DNA of 49,422 nucleotides from Tychonema sp. LEGE 07203 (GTDB lineage: Bacteria > Cyanobacteriota > Cyanobacteriia > Cyanobacteriales > Microcoleaceae): the NCBI RefSeq assembly GCF_015207285.1, contig NZ_JADEXD010000028.1, forward strand, positions 1 to 49,422, in the 5' to 3' direction. Positions 24,275-34,588 of the stretch are shown piece after piece; position 1 is the stretch's first letter, and the number at the start of each line of letters is the position of its first letter. The position numbers were made by a program, and so were the translations under genes. The notes beneath the pieces were generated by a model. That model had not been told where the DNA came from, did not search any database, and saw nothing but the letters and a program-made list of their open reading frames with translations.

Positions 24275-25552
24275 TTATACTCTAGAGATTAAACTCGCGG
24301 CTTTGGCCTGCAGCAGCAAATCCTCGTCGGCGGCCAAAATCTCGCGGCCGCTTTTGTCTCCTAATTTTTCCAAGGCCATCAAACTAGCATATTTCAAATC
24401 CCAAATTCTAGTTTCCAGACCAACTTTTAGTTCGGCAATAGCGCGTTTGTCCCCGATTTCGCCGAGGGCGAAGGCGGAGGCGGCGCGGGATTTTTGAAAC
24501 TGCGGTTCTCGATTGTGCAGCGCTTCTACGAGTAAATCGAAGGCTGGGGCGTACTTGAGCCAACCCAGCAGTTTCATGACGTGATAGTGCGCTCCGTAAT
24601 CGTTGTATGCTGATTTTGCATAAGTTGCGAGTAAGGCATCCGGTGCTTCATTTCTGTAGGATTCTAGGATGGTTTTGGTTGCCAGATAACAGCGCCCGAA
24701 ATCGGTTTCGTAGAGTTCATTAATTGCAAATTCGAGGCTTGGTAGTTGGTCGTATTCGTGTACTAAATCGAGGTCGTCGGGCCGATCGCCAATTATGCGA
24801 TCGAGCATCGGTTCAATTTCGGCAAAAGCAATTTCTCCAGCAGGAATCCCCGCACTCGCCAGCATCCGCACGGCCCGCAGGCGAAACACCAAAGACACGG
24901 GACAGCGTGAAATCTCAGGAATTGCTTTGTAATATTTGGCGTCTATTAAATCTTGAATGCTGCTGCGGCGATCGTTAACATTGCTGCTTTGCAGCAACTC
25001 TACCACGCGCGACATTTGCGAGTAATCTCCCGAAAAGCGGCAGATTGTGGTGATTGCCGCACCTTGAATCATCCCATCTTTATCCTCTACAAATTTGTTG
25101 AGGCGCGAGAGTGATGCTGTGTAATTCAATTTTGCCAAAGCGTGGATGATTACCCGATAGCTTTGACCTGGTTTGTCGAGCAATTTGGCAATATCTTCTA
25201 AGATATCGGGATTTTCTGTGCCGATTTCCCCGATCGCCCAAACTGCATTTTCTACCACGTAACAGTCATCATCGCCCAAGCAAGCATGGAGAGATGTGAG
25301 TGCAGATTTTGCCTGCAAGCGCCCCAAGGTTTCTGCTGCTTTGCGGCGAACTGAGCGATTGTCAAGCCCATCGTCGGTATTTTCCACGGCTACAATCAGG
25401 GCCGCGATCGACTTTTCTGTGGAAAAATTTACTAAATGAGAAGCTGCAATGTAGCGATCGTAAGGGTCATCTAGTTTTTGGGCCGGCGTTTCCAAAATGG
25501 CGATCGCCTGTTCTTCTGTCAGATTAAATAAATTAAAAAAACGCTTATCCAC
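24275..25552 (-). CDS. cpeY: Phycoerythrobilin lyase subunit CpeY
   Basis: 425 residues, the CpeY length, made of repeated HEAT/E-Z units (SVRRKAAETLGRLQAKSALT, YVVENAVWAIGEIG, SRAASAFALGEIGDKRAIAE). CpeY catalyses attachment of PEB to Cys82 of CpeA, helped by CpeZ. Gene order cpeB-cpeA-cpeY-cpeZ agrees. A 354-bp repeat-rich gap separates it from cpeA, so it may have its own promoter or depend on readthrough. Confidence 0.9.
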   Translation of the reverse strand: MDKRFFNLFNLTEEQAIAILETPAQKLDDPYDRYIAASHLVNFSTEKSIAALIVAVENTDDGLDNRSVRRKAAETLGRLQAKSALTSLHACLGDDDCYVVENAVWAIGEIGTENPDILEDIAKLLDKPGQSYRVIIHALAKLNYTASLSRLNKFVEDKDGMIQGAAITTICRFSGDYSQMSRVVELLQSSNVNDRRSSIQDLIDAKYYKAIPEISRCPVSLVFRLRAVRMLASAGIPAGEIAFAEIEPMLDRIIGDRPDDLDLVHEYDQLPSLEFAINELYETDFGRCYLATKTILESYRNEAPDALLATYAKSAYNDYGAHYHVMKLLGWLKYAPAFDLLVEALHNREPQFQKSRAASAFALGEIGDKRAIAELKVGLETRIWDLKYASLMALEKLGDKSGREILAADEDLLLQAKAASLISRV

Positions 25553-25906
25553 TTACCAATTACCCATAACTAACTGTACGATACCACCAAAAACACCGAT
25601 ACACGAATTAATTTTTTTAATGCCTTTTCATCACCAATAACCAATAACCAATAACCAATAACTAATAACCAATAACTAATAACCAATAACTAATAACTAA
25701 TAACTAATAACTAATAACTAATAACCAATAACCAATAACTAACAACTAACAACTAATGACTAATAACTAATGACTGATGACTCTTAAAGTTAAGGGACTC
25801 TTAGCACGACACTAAACCCGATTTAGGCTTTCGCAGCGTCTCAAGAGTCCCCCACAACCGATCGAACTTGCGTCCAACCTAGCCGTGAATTATGCGATCG
25901 AACTTT
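25553..25906. other. cpeA-cpeY intergenic region with long AATAACC/AATAACT array
   Basis: Heptads of CAATAAC/TAATAAC type run from about 25632 to 25783 (some 21 units, the longest array in the window). The portion 25784-25906 next to cpeA contains no gene and may include the operon's processing or attenuation site; no clean terminator hairpin was found. Confidence 0.7.
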
Positions 25907-26440
<534 letters not shown>

Positions 26441-26485
26441 TCAATTCAACTGGCAAGGGAGCCAGTAACTATTGGCTTGCTTGAA

Positions 26486-27395
<910 letters not shown>

Positions 27396-28070
27396 TCAGT
27401 TTTGGGGCACAGTGCCTTCCAAAGCCGCTGCAACCACCCTGTAATGCTCATCCCGCTGCAGTTGGGAGAGCAATTCTTTAGCTTGGGAGTCTTGAGTACC
27501 GTGGAGGGCGATCGCCGCCCGCCACCGATTCCGCCAATACGAATCTCGCGCCATAGTTGTTAGCAAACTTAAAGCCTCATCCTTCAAAGGAGACTTTAAG
27601 ACTTGTTTGAGAGCCAGAATACCAGCTTCTCGAACAGTTTGCGTTTCATCATCAACGGCTGCTATTGCTACCGCCAACAATACATCAAAGCGACTGGTTT
27701 CTACCAACAAAGAAAGCACCGTTTGACGAACCAACCAGTTATCGTTACTCTCAAACAATTGTTGAATCACAGGAATTGCTGGCTCCCCAAAGTCAAAAAT
27801 AGAATTAGCTGCCTCAGCAACTACATTACTATCTGACTCTTCTTGAATAATCTTTTGCAAAGCAGCAAAAGACGCTTCTGTTCGGTGATTCCCCAAGCCC
27901 ATCACAGCAAGAAGGCGCAGTGTAAAATTTTCCTCTTCACCTAATTTTTGGAGAATTGGGAGAGCGATATCAGCGGGAAATTCTGCTAATTCGTCTAAGG
28001 CGGCTTTACGGATATTCAGTGCGGGCGCGCGGAGGTTAGTTTCAATTTCAGGAAGGCGATTTTTGTTCAC
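27396..28070 (-). CDS. HEAT-repeat protein, NblB / bilin lyase E/F type
   Basis: 224 residues of HEAT repeats (TLRLLAVMGLGNHRTEASFA, VVAEAANSIFDFGEPAIPVI, NRWRAAIALHG). It resembles the protein encoded at 32153-32803 over its whole length (shared EAANS..FG.PAIP, DNWLVR, YRVVAAAL patterns), so the two are paralogues. Family members include NblB (phycobilisome/chlorophyll turnover) and CpcE/F-type lyases. Sitting just upstream of cpeB it is a candidate PE lyase or chaperone, but the exact role is open. Confidence 0.7.
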   Translation of the reverse strand: MNKNRLPEIETNLRAPALNIRKAALDELAEFPADIALPILQKLGEEENFTLRLLAVMGLGNHRTEASFAALQKIIQEESDSNVVAEAANSIFDFGEPAIPVIQQLFESNDNWLVRQTVLSLLVETSRFDVLLAVAIAAVDDETQTVREAGILALKQVLKSPLKDEALSLLTTMARDSYWRNRWRAAIALHGTQDSQAKELLSQLQRDEHYRVVAAALEGTVPQN

Positions 28071-28204
28071 TTTTTTAGTTGATTTTTTTTAGAAGACTCA
28101 GCGATCGAAATCGCTCTTATCCAAACAAAACCAGCCTCTGCGGGTTGAAGAATGCGCGGTTTGACTTGCAGGGCGGTTTTAAGCGCCGTCTTCTCTAACA
28201 ACAT

Positions 28205-29113
28205 CTATTCCCAATCATCCGCCTCAGACTGTTTCTGAATCTGAGAAATCGCCAACTGAATCACCGATCGCACCTGCGCTTCCGACTCCCCAACAAGTGC
28301 AGCTTCCAGCGGTTCCAAAACAACCGACAACTCAGGCGGATCTTCGCTCGTGCCAATTTTCATCAATGCTAGAACCGCCGCTTTTCTGCTTTCCCAACTT
28401 GCATGGTGCAGCAACTCAATCAAGTTAGGAATTGCAGGTTTGTAAGCCGCAATTCCCAAAGCAGATGCTGCTTCCACGCGCACAATTTCCGCCGTGTCTG
28501 TCAGAGCATTAACTAACAGTTCAAAAGCAGCATCTTCCGGTTCTTCTCTCGCAATTTTGGCGATCGCCCCTACGACAGCAGCCCGCACCTCAACCGAATC
28601 CGACGCGATTTCCCGATACAAACAGTCCTTTGCCTTCGAGCCAATAAACGCCAAAGCCCAAGCCGCGTGTCCCTTAGTATTTTCAGAATGTTTTGGCGAA
28701 GCTAAAACTTCCAACAAATGCGGCACTGACGGTTCGCCCAACTGAGCGAGGGCTGCCGCAGCCGAACCGTGGACAACAGTATCCTCGTCGTGCAAAAAAG
28801 CCTCTAACAGGCTCTCAAGGGCGGCGGGATCGCCAATCAGAGTCAGCGTTTTAGCACTTGCTCTACGCACGACTGGGTTGGGGTGGTTTGCTAGAGCTTC
28901 CACCAAAAAAGGAGTTGCGGGTTTGCCAATTGAGCCGAGGGTTTCGGCAAAATTCAGCCGCATCATTCCCCGCGAATCTCCCATACATTCGACCATCTTT
29001 TTGAGAAGTTCGCTATCGTTGGGATTGAAAGTTTCCAGAGCTTTTTGCTCCCTGACTTTTTGCAGCAAAGCGTCGCTTTCTGCTGGATCGATCGCTGTTT
29101 GAATGTTAGTCAT
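28205..29113 (-). CDS. cpeF: Phycoerythrobilin lyase CpeF (MpeV/MpeU-like)
   Basis: 302 residues with HEAT repeats of the CpeF/MpeU/MpeV subgroup: MGDSRGMMRLNFAETLGSIG, NPVVRRASAKTLTLIGDPAA, FLHDEDTVVHGSAAAALAQL and GHAAWALAFIGSKA. In Fremyella CpeF attaches the doubly linked PEB to CpeB Cys48/59 (here C50/C61), so its place near cpeB makes sense. Assignment is from motif memory, not alignment. It starts 13 bases after the membrane-protein gene and is probably cotranscribed with it. Confidence 0.72.
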   Translation of the reverse strand: MTNIQTAIDPAESDALLQKVREQKALETFNPNDSELLKKMVECMGDSRGMMRLNFAETLGSIGKPATPFLVEALANHPNPVVRRASAKTLTLIGDPAALESLLEAFLHDEDTVVHGSAAAALAQLGEPSVPHLLEVLASPKHSENTKGHAAWALAFIGSKAKDCLYREIASDSVEVRAAVVGAIAKIAREEPEDAAFELLVNALTDTAEIVRVEAASALGIAAYKPAIPNLIELLHHASWESRKAAVLALMKIGTSEDPPELSVVLEPLEAALVGESEAQVRSVIQLAISQIQKQSEADDWE

Positions 29114-29126
29114 CGGATTTGAGATG

Positions 29127-29936
29127 TTAAATTTTAGATTTTAGATTGATGTAATTCCTATCAAATTTAGCATCAGCGAGATTTGCACCTCTGAAGGAAG
29201 TGTGCTGAGCATTTCTAATCTCTCTAACAATAGCAGAAAAAGAGACAAACGACCACCAAAAATATAGCAGCGACACCAAAGCGAAACAGGTACCCCAAAA
29301 CAGTTTGTGAGTGCTCAGAAAAGCGCTAGCAGTTGCAGAAAACAAAAAAGCTGCTCCGTAAGTCGTAACACTTCCAGCCGCTACGATCGCCACCTTAGCA
29401 AATTGGCGGCGAATCCTGGAATTCACAAAAAACATTAACACCCCGCCGATCGCCATTCCAGCAAGAGCAGCCTGAGAATTATTATTAGTTGCAGTCCCAG
29501 CATAGAAAAATCCCAACAAAGCCCCTGATAGAATAGCAGAAATTGTCCCCGCAAATCTACCGATTTTTGAGGTTGGTGGCTGTGTGCGGGCGATCGCCCC
29601 AGCCAACCCAGCAGCGCTCAAAACCCCATATAGCAACAGCACAAAAGGCCAACTGCGAGAACCCAATACCTGTCCTTGGGTTCCTAAAATCAGTCTAGTC
29701 ACAACATCGCCCACAACCAAACAAATCGCGATCGCCCCAGCACTCAAAACAGCAATCTGTCGCCCAGAAACCCCAATCTTCGCACCAATAAAATTCGCAC
29801 CCACCAACTGAGCATTTCTAAAATTGCAGCCACGAACATCCGCACCGCCAAAATCAGCACCATTAAGAACTTGTCCTTGGAACGATCGATTTCGCAAAAC
29901 CTGATTGCTAAAATTATTGACATCCGAATAACTCAT
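29127..29936 (-). CDS. Membrane protein with pentapeptide repeats at both ends
   Basis: 269 residues. N-terminal A(D/N)(L/F)xG-type repeats (about 19-53: FQGQVLNGADFGGADVRGCN and onward), then about six hydrophobic segments (60-80, 96-117, 128-147, 155-171, 180-205, 212-236), then a last pentapeptide piece SFRGANLADAKF (247-258). Both repeat parts should sit on the same side if the helix count is even. Only 13 bases separate it from cpeF-like; linkage to phycobilisome assembly is inference. Divergent from the glycosidase gene. Confidence 0.75.
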   Translation of the reverse strand: MSYSDVNNFSNQVLRNRSFQGQVLNGADFGGADVRGCNFRNAQLVGANFIGAKIGVSGRQIAVLSAGAIAICLVVGDVVTRLILGTQGQVLGSRSWPFVLLLYGVLSAAGLAGAIARTQPPTSKIGRFAGTISAILSGALLGFFYAGTATNNNSQAALAGMAIGGVLMFFVNSRIRRQFAKVAIVAAGSVTTYGAAFLFSATASAFLSTHKLFWGTCFALVSLLYFWWSFVSFSAIVREIRNAQHTSFRGANLADAKFDRNYINLKSKI

Positions 29937-30015
29937 ATTTCTCTCTTCTTCCCTCTCTTCTCTTCCTACGCGTCCTTAGCGTCTTCGCGGTTCGTTAAAA
30001 AATCTCCTTCACAAA

Positions 30016-30924
30016 ATGAAACTAACCAATTGGCTCAAAATCAAACAAATTTCCCACATTCTCGGTTTCGGAATACTGCTCGCACCAATACTAATCTATA
30101 ACATTCCCTACTTTTCGCGTCCAGCACAAACAAACGAAACCCGATCGCTCTTTCAAGGAATAGCCTACCGCAGGGAATTCCGCTCAAATCCGCGTCCCAT
30201 CATGATTCACATTGTTAGCATCGACCTCAAAGCCCCAGGAATAGGAATTTTTGTCACCCCCGGAACTCCAACAGCCGATTTAACAGAAACCAACGCCCGC
30301 ACCGCTACTGAATTTATCAAAGAATTCAAATTGCAACTAGCAGTCAATGCCAATTTTTTTTATCCCTGCATTGAGGAAGCACCTTGGGATTATTATCCCC
30401 GCAGAGGCGATCGAGTCAATAACGTCGGACACGCCATTAGCAAAAGCCAAGCTTATTCCCAACCAGATTCAAACTTTCCCGCCCTTTGTTTTGACACCAA
30501 AAACCGCGCTCAAATAATCGAAAATGGCAATTGTCCTGCGGGAACAGCCTATGGAATTGCGGGAGATACTTTGCTGGTAAAAAATGGCAAAATAGTAGCA
30601 CAAAATCAGGAAGAAAACCAACAAGATCAACTATATCCCCGTGCAGTTGCGGCGATCGATCTCACAGGCAAAAAGTTGTGGTTAATTGTGGCAGACGGCA
30701 AGCAGAGGCTTTACAGCGAAGGGCTGAATTTGAGCGAAATCACAGAGATTGCGATGCAGTTGGGAGCCGATACAGTGCTGAATTTGGACGGTGGTGGTTC
30801 GGTAACATTGGCAGTAGCATCGCCATCAGGAGCAAAACTGTTGAATGCTCCGATTCAGAATAAAATCCCCATGCAGGAACGTCCAATTTCTAATCATTTA
30901 GGGTTTTATGCGCGGGAAAATTAG
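30016..30924 (+). CDS. Phosphodiester glycosidase family protein (NAGPA domain)
   Basis: 302 residues with an N-terminal membrane/signal segment (about 15-35). NAGPA-domain motifs: VNANFFYP near 115, YPRAVAAIDLTGKKLWLIV, and the hallmark NLDGGGSVTL. Bacterial members cleave N-acetylglucosamine-1-phosphodiester-like bonds at the cell surface; substrate here unknown. The ATG at 30016 follows a dispersed CGCGGTTCGTTAA repeat. Confidence 0.82.
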   Translation: MKLTNWLKIKQISHILGFGILLAPILIYNIPYFSRPAQTNETRSLFQGIAYRREFRSNPRPIMIHIVSIDLKAPGIGIFVTPGTPTADLTETNARTATEFIKEFKLQLAVNANFFYPCIEEAPWDYYPRRGDRVNNVGHAISKSQAYSQPDSNFPALCFDTKNRAQIIENGNCPAGTAYGIAGDTLLVKNGKIVAQNQEENQQDQLYPRAVAAIDLTGKKLWLIVADGKQRLYSEGLNLSEITEIAMQLGADTVLNLDGGGSVTLAVASPSGAKLLNAPIQNKIPMQERPISNHLGFYAREN

Positions 30925-31001
30925 GGTTGCAAATTGCGGTTTCTCTCCAGCTAATTGTATGGTACGTAATGCGCGCCATACAATTAGCTAATGTTCACTT
31001 T

Positions 31002-31571
31002 TTAACTAAACTGGCTCATTTTCGCAATCAAATGGTCGAAATAAGGAGCTAATTTTGCTGCATTATCCGCATCGCACCGCTTCAAACTAGCAGCCTTAAT
31101 CCCTGACAGGCCCAGAACCATTGCAGGCAAAGGAACACCCAATTCTTGATACAACAAATTCATGTTGTGCAGCCCTTCCTCGCTGGTAAATTCGGGGATA
31201 TTTCCCGCAATTCCATAGGTAATGCAGCGGAGAAAATGCCAGAAATCTCGCCAACAAGCCTCCGCCCGCGCGGGGGGATAAAGCTCGCCTCCGGGTTCAA
31301 AAATATTTGGATATGCGGCTAAAACTTGTTCCCTGGCTTCCGATACGATATCGGTAGCATTGTCGCGCAGGAATTTTACAGTATTAATTAATGTTGGTTC
31401 GGATGAGTTAAGTTGCTGCAAATCTTCATCGGTGAGATAGCGCCCTGTGTCGTCAGCAGCTTGAATCAGTTGGATTTCTGCGGGAGAGTGGGAATTTTCC
31501 CAGGCTGTCAAGCTGACAATTCGGGCTTTCGGGATTAATTCTTTGGCTTTTTCGCTTAATTGGAGAGTCAT
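31002..31571 (-). CDS. Divergent phycobiliprotein-like protein
   Basis: 189-residue globin-like phycobilisome-family protein. The chromophore motif is kept: C106-W-R108-D109 in the EACWRDFWHFLRCITYG helix, equivalent to Cys82/84 and its Asp in phycobiliproteins; additional cysteines are C116 and C166. It differs from PE, PC and APC alpha/beta: the canonical AGD after that helix is AGN, and the second PE cysteine region is missing. Possibly a minor core or sensory subunit. It lies alone between the glycosidase (convergent) and a small gene. Confidence 0.78.
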   Translation of the reverse strand: MTLQLSEKAKELIPKARIVSLTAWENSHSPAEIQLIQAADDTGRYLTDEDLQQLNSSEPTLINTVKFLRDNATDIVSEAREQVLAAYPNIFEPGGELYPPARAEACWRDFWHFLRCITYGIAGNIPEFTSEEGLHNMNLLYQELGVPLPAMVLGLSGIKAASLKRCDADNAAKLAPYFDHLIAKMSQFS

Positions 31572-31811
31572 AGATAAATAGCTAGTAGATAATTACTAGG
31601 AGAAGGCATATTTGAATTTTACCAGAAGGGCGATCGGCATTATCTCAAATGAACCTAAATCAGGAGTAGCATAATTACATATTGTTTAAGAATACCGGGC
31701 TGTTGAAACCGCGTTTAGACAAACAAAAGCAATGCCAAGCGGGTGGAAAAATGGGCGGTAAAAATTAGGTTATTTTCTCTTAGTCCGCTTGGCTCGGACA
31801 TTGTTTCACGC

Positions 31812-32057
31812 TTACGCAGTTTCAACCGCCGTATTATTATCTTGGGGTTGCGATCGCAAATTGGCTAGCGCCCCGTCAATGTAAACTATCTCTGGGTGAT
31901 TTTCCAACTGCTTCATCACTGCTTGCTTGGGCATTTTTACCTTTTTAGCCATTTCCAAGGTATCGTCGATCAGCCGTTGGCGGTATTGCTCCAACTCAGC
32001 AATTACTTCCTGAACGTCTTCTGGTGTTGAAGTTTGAGCCTCTAAATTTGCAGACAT
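31812..32057 (-). CDS. Small conserved-looking helical protein
   Basis: 81 residues, hydrophilic, with a helical core (EVIAELEQYRQRLIDDTLEM, then AKKVKMPKQAVMKQLENHPE). No domain recognised. The last codons (ending TAVETA) lie in a GGCGGTTGAAAC repeat motif shared with intergenic sites at 2981, 19191 and 33283. Upstream of the phycobiliprotein-like gene on the same strand, 240 bp away. Divergent from the NblB-like gene. Confidence 0.55.
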   Translation of the reverse strand: MSANLEAQTSTPEDVQEVIAELEQYRQRLIDDTLEMAKKVKMPKQAVMKQLENHPEIVYIDGALANLRSQPQDNNTAVETA

Positions 32058-32152
32058 AATCTAATAACTGAATTTTTTATAATTTTCCCAAAATCCGGCA
32101 AGAATTGTTAAAATTGTCAAGAAAAGTAACAAAAATATATTTAAATTGGCTC

Positions 32153-32803
32153 ATGGAAATTAGCGAAATCGAAGCAGCGCTGGAAAGTTCGGATTCTCAA
32201 GACAGGCTGCGGGCGATAACGGCTTTGAGAAAGTGCGATGCTGCGGTGGCGCTGCGGGTGTTGCTAACGAAGGTGGACGATCCTGAGTTCATGGTACGAT
32301 CGTTCGTGGCGATGGGATTGCGCCAGAGTAAAACTGCGGAATCTTTCGCGGCGCTGTTAAAAATGATGCAGTTCGATCGCGATCCGAACGTGCGAGCAGA
32401 AGCCGCTAATTCTTTGTCAATGTTCGGCACCGAGGCAATTCCTCACTTGGTGGAGGCCTTTCGCCGCGATGACAATTGGCTCGTCCGCCGCAGTATCATG
32501 GCTCCCATGTACGAAATGCAGTGTCCTGATGCCATATTAGAAATTTGTACGATCGGTCTAGCGGGCGAAGATATACCAGTGCAGGATGTGGCGACGGACG
32601 GATTCTGCCTCCTGGCAAATACGGAGAAGGAAGAAGAGGCGTTGCAGCAATTGCTACCTCTGGTCAGCGCCGAATACTGGGAAACTCGGATGCGAGTTGC
32701 GCGGGCGCTGAAAAAATTTGACAATCCTCAAGCTCGCGCTGCTGTGAGCTATTTGGCGAAAGATCCAGACCATCGAGTTGTAGCTGCGACGTTAAACGTT
32801 TAA
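32153..32803 (+). CDS. HEAT-repeat protein, NblB-like
   Basis: 216 residues from ATG 32153 (MEISEIEAALESSDSQDRLR). HEAT repeats throughout: FMVRSFVAMGLRQSKTAESF, NVRAEAANSLSMFGTEAIPH, HRVVAATLNV. Paralogue of the protein at 27396-28070. NblB proteins bind phycobilisomes and, in recent work, act in tetrapyrrole/chlorophyll recycling; CpcE/F-type lyases share the fold. Without alignment I cannot decide between them. An upstream TTG (32105) is unlikely as the start. Followed by a composite repeat (32803-32892). Confidence 0.72.
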   Translation: MEISEIEAALESSDSQDRLRAITALRKCDAAVALRVLLTKVDDPEFMVRSFVAMGLRQSKTAESFAALLKMMQFDRDPNVRAEAANSLSMFGTEAIPHLVEAFRRDDNWLVRRSIMAPMYEMQCPDAILEICTIGLAGEDIPVQDVATDGFCLLANTEKEEEALQQLLPLVSAEYWETRMRVARALKKFDNPQARAAVSYLAKDPDHRVVAATLNV

Positions 32804-33475
32804 TATCAATTCCGGTTGCACTCATACATAATTGTTAACTGTTGAGTGTTAACTGTTAACTGTTAACTGTTAACTGTTGAGTGTTAACTGTGGACAATTT
32901 TATTATTCCGATGCAACCGTCCACGATATAATTTAAGAGATTGTAGTTCTGTTCGTGAGAGTATTGACCGCTGTATCAATGATACTTTCCCGGTTTTCTT
33001 TGGGATAATTGCCATCGCAAACCTGGATAGATAGAAGAAAACTCAGGCCGGGCATGGATTGCTCTACTAACATCAGTCTGGTTGAATTTCCTTGATCCTT
33101 CAGTCCCCCCTCTGCTGGGACGAAAGTTTGTTTGGCCTGACATCTTGCACCATTCTCAGCAACGGGCTCTTCGGCCCGTTCCACAAACAAGTGCATTTTC
33201 TTGTGGGGAGTAGGGGTTGGGCAGGAGAGCCCGCCCATAAAAAGCTTCCACACGATTGGTGCAACATCTTAGTTTAGCCCGAGTTTCAACCGCCGGGATA
33301 TTTCCGCATCGCCCGCGATTTTCTGCATTTAATCCCAAAGCTCAAATCCAAAATCGATCGGCGCGTTTGACATTTAGCCAAATTTGGTGTAGACTTAGCC
33401 GGTTGCGATCGCCAATGGTACGATCGGCTCGAGCTAAATATCTTTTTAAAAGCGCGGTGGGCGCAAAGTAATTTC
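32803..33475. other. Intergenic region with composite repeats
   Basis: ATATCAATTCCGGT (32803-32816) with TGTTAAC heptads (32833-32892). A GGGCTCTTCGGCCCGTTCCACA hairpin region lies near 33166-33185; then the 34-bp unit (33203-33236) also seen at 3097, and GTTTCAACCGCCGG (33284-33297). HIP1-like GCGATCGCC at 33406. No convincing gene; promoter of the next gene probably in the last 60 bases. Confidence 0.65.
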
Positions 33476-34099
33476 ATGGTATACTCTGGAACTGTTTGCT
33501 GGCTTCGCTTCACTGCCCGGATGACGATCGGGGCGATCGCAGTTTTGACCCTGTTGGCACCGCTCCAATCCCAAGCACAACAACCTTCTGCACCAGATAA
33601 CCAAGCGCAAGTCGATCCCGACGACGACCCCACCGATCCCAACAACCTCCGCCCTCTGACGCAAGACAGCAGCCTGCTGAGCATTGCAGGAGGTCAGCGC
33701 TTGATGACAGAAGCCAGCGGAGCTATTTCCAATCAAAATTACACTGTCGCGGCTCAAAAGCTCCAAGAATCCCGCCAAGTTTTCAATCAACTATCCAACT
33801 TCTACCAACAACTCAGCAGCAGTTTTGCTGGAATTGACATCCGCTTAGCCGACAGCAACCGCACCAAAGCTGTGGAAACAGCTCAAATGCGCGACGAAGC
33901 TACCTATCGGCTGGCGTTGGTGCACCGGGCGCAAAACAAGCCGGAACTGGCTGTCCCTCTACTGATTCAGATTATTCGATCGCAGCAGCCAACTCGCGAC
34001 TTGGGCAAAAAAGCTTACCAGCAGTTACTGGAATTGGGTTTTGTGGATGCGCCCTATCCCCGGCCCGCTGCAACTCAACCGCGATCGTCTAACAAGTAG
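33476..34099 (+). CDS. Exported protein of unknown function, TPR-like helices
   Basis: 207 residues. N-terminal signal peptide with hydrophobic core TIGAIAVLTLLAPL and cleavage after QSQA near residue 35. The mature part starts with an Asp/Pro-rich stretch, then helices (VAAQKLQESRQVFNQLSNFY and ATYRLALVHRAQNKPELAVP) that look like TPR-type pairs. No enzyme motif. Likely periplasmic or thylakoid-lumen. It precedes bolA by 43 bases. Confidence 0.65.
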   Translation: MVYSGTVCWLRFTARMTIGAIAVLTLLAPLQSQAQQPSAPDNQAQVDPDDDPTDPNNLRPLTQDSSLLSIAGGQRLMTEASGAISNQNYTVAAQKLQESRQVFNQLSNFYQQLSSSFAGIDIRLADSNRTKAVETAQMRDEATYRLALVHRAQNKPELAVPLLIQIIRSQQPTRDLGKKAYQQLLELGFVDAPYPRPAATQPRSSNK

Positions 34100-34142
34100 T
34101 TCCACTAAAATGATTCAATAGAGCCCTTTATCACAAAAACCA

Positions 34143-34403
34143 ATGGTTACACCGTCTCAAGTAGCAGAAATGATTCAGGCCCAGTTGCCCGACGCTAAGA
34201 TACAAGTTGACGATTTGACCGGCGGGGGCGACCACTACCAAGCGAGGGTAGTCTCTGCTGCCTTTGAAGGGAAAAGCCGAGTACAGCAGCACCAACTAAT
34301 CTACGGCGCTCTGAAACAGGCAATGGCTAGCGAAGCCATCCACGCTTTGGCCCTGGAAACTTTAACTCCCGCCGAATGGGCAGCGAAAAGTCCAGTTGCT
34401 TAA
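34143..34403 (+). CDS. bolA: BolA-family protein
   Basis: 86 residues with the BolA fold: helix [52 protein letters not shown] and the C-terminal [13 protein letters not shown]. The His in the HYQARVVS region and the C-terminal His-Ala-Leu are the usual cluster-binding area. BolA proteins pair with CGFS glutaredoxins in Fe-S handling, and the glutaredoxin gene follows. Confidence 0.93.
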   Translation: MVTPSQVAEMIQAQLPDAKIQVDDLTGGGDHYQARVVSAAFEGKSRVQQHQLIYGALKQAMASEAIHALALETLTPAEWAAKSPVA

Positions 34404-34588
34404 TTGTTGAGTTACTCTGTTGACACAAATTTGTCCTTGTGTCAACAGTTAGTTAACAAACAATTGGAAACCACATAAATCGGGTTTGTTCGCCGGAATC
34501 AATGGCTGTAACGAAAGCTTTTCCTAAAAAACCCGGTTTCCGGATCGATCGACGTTGAAAAAATTTTCAAACAATATTAGGAGCTACC

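Noticed and set aside
25632..25783. Possible CRISPR array
   Set aside because: Units are 7 bases with no unique spacers; this is an STRR, and no cas genes are present.
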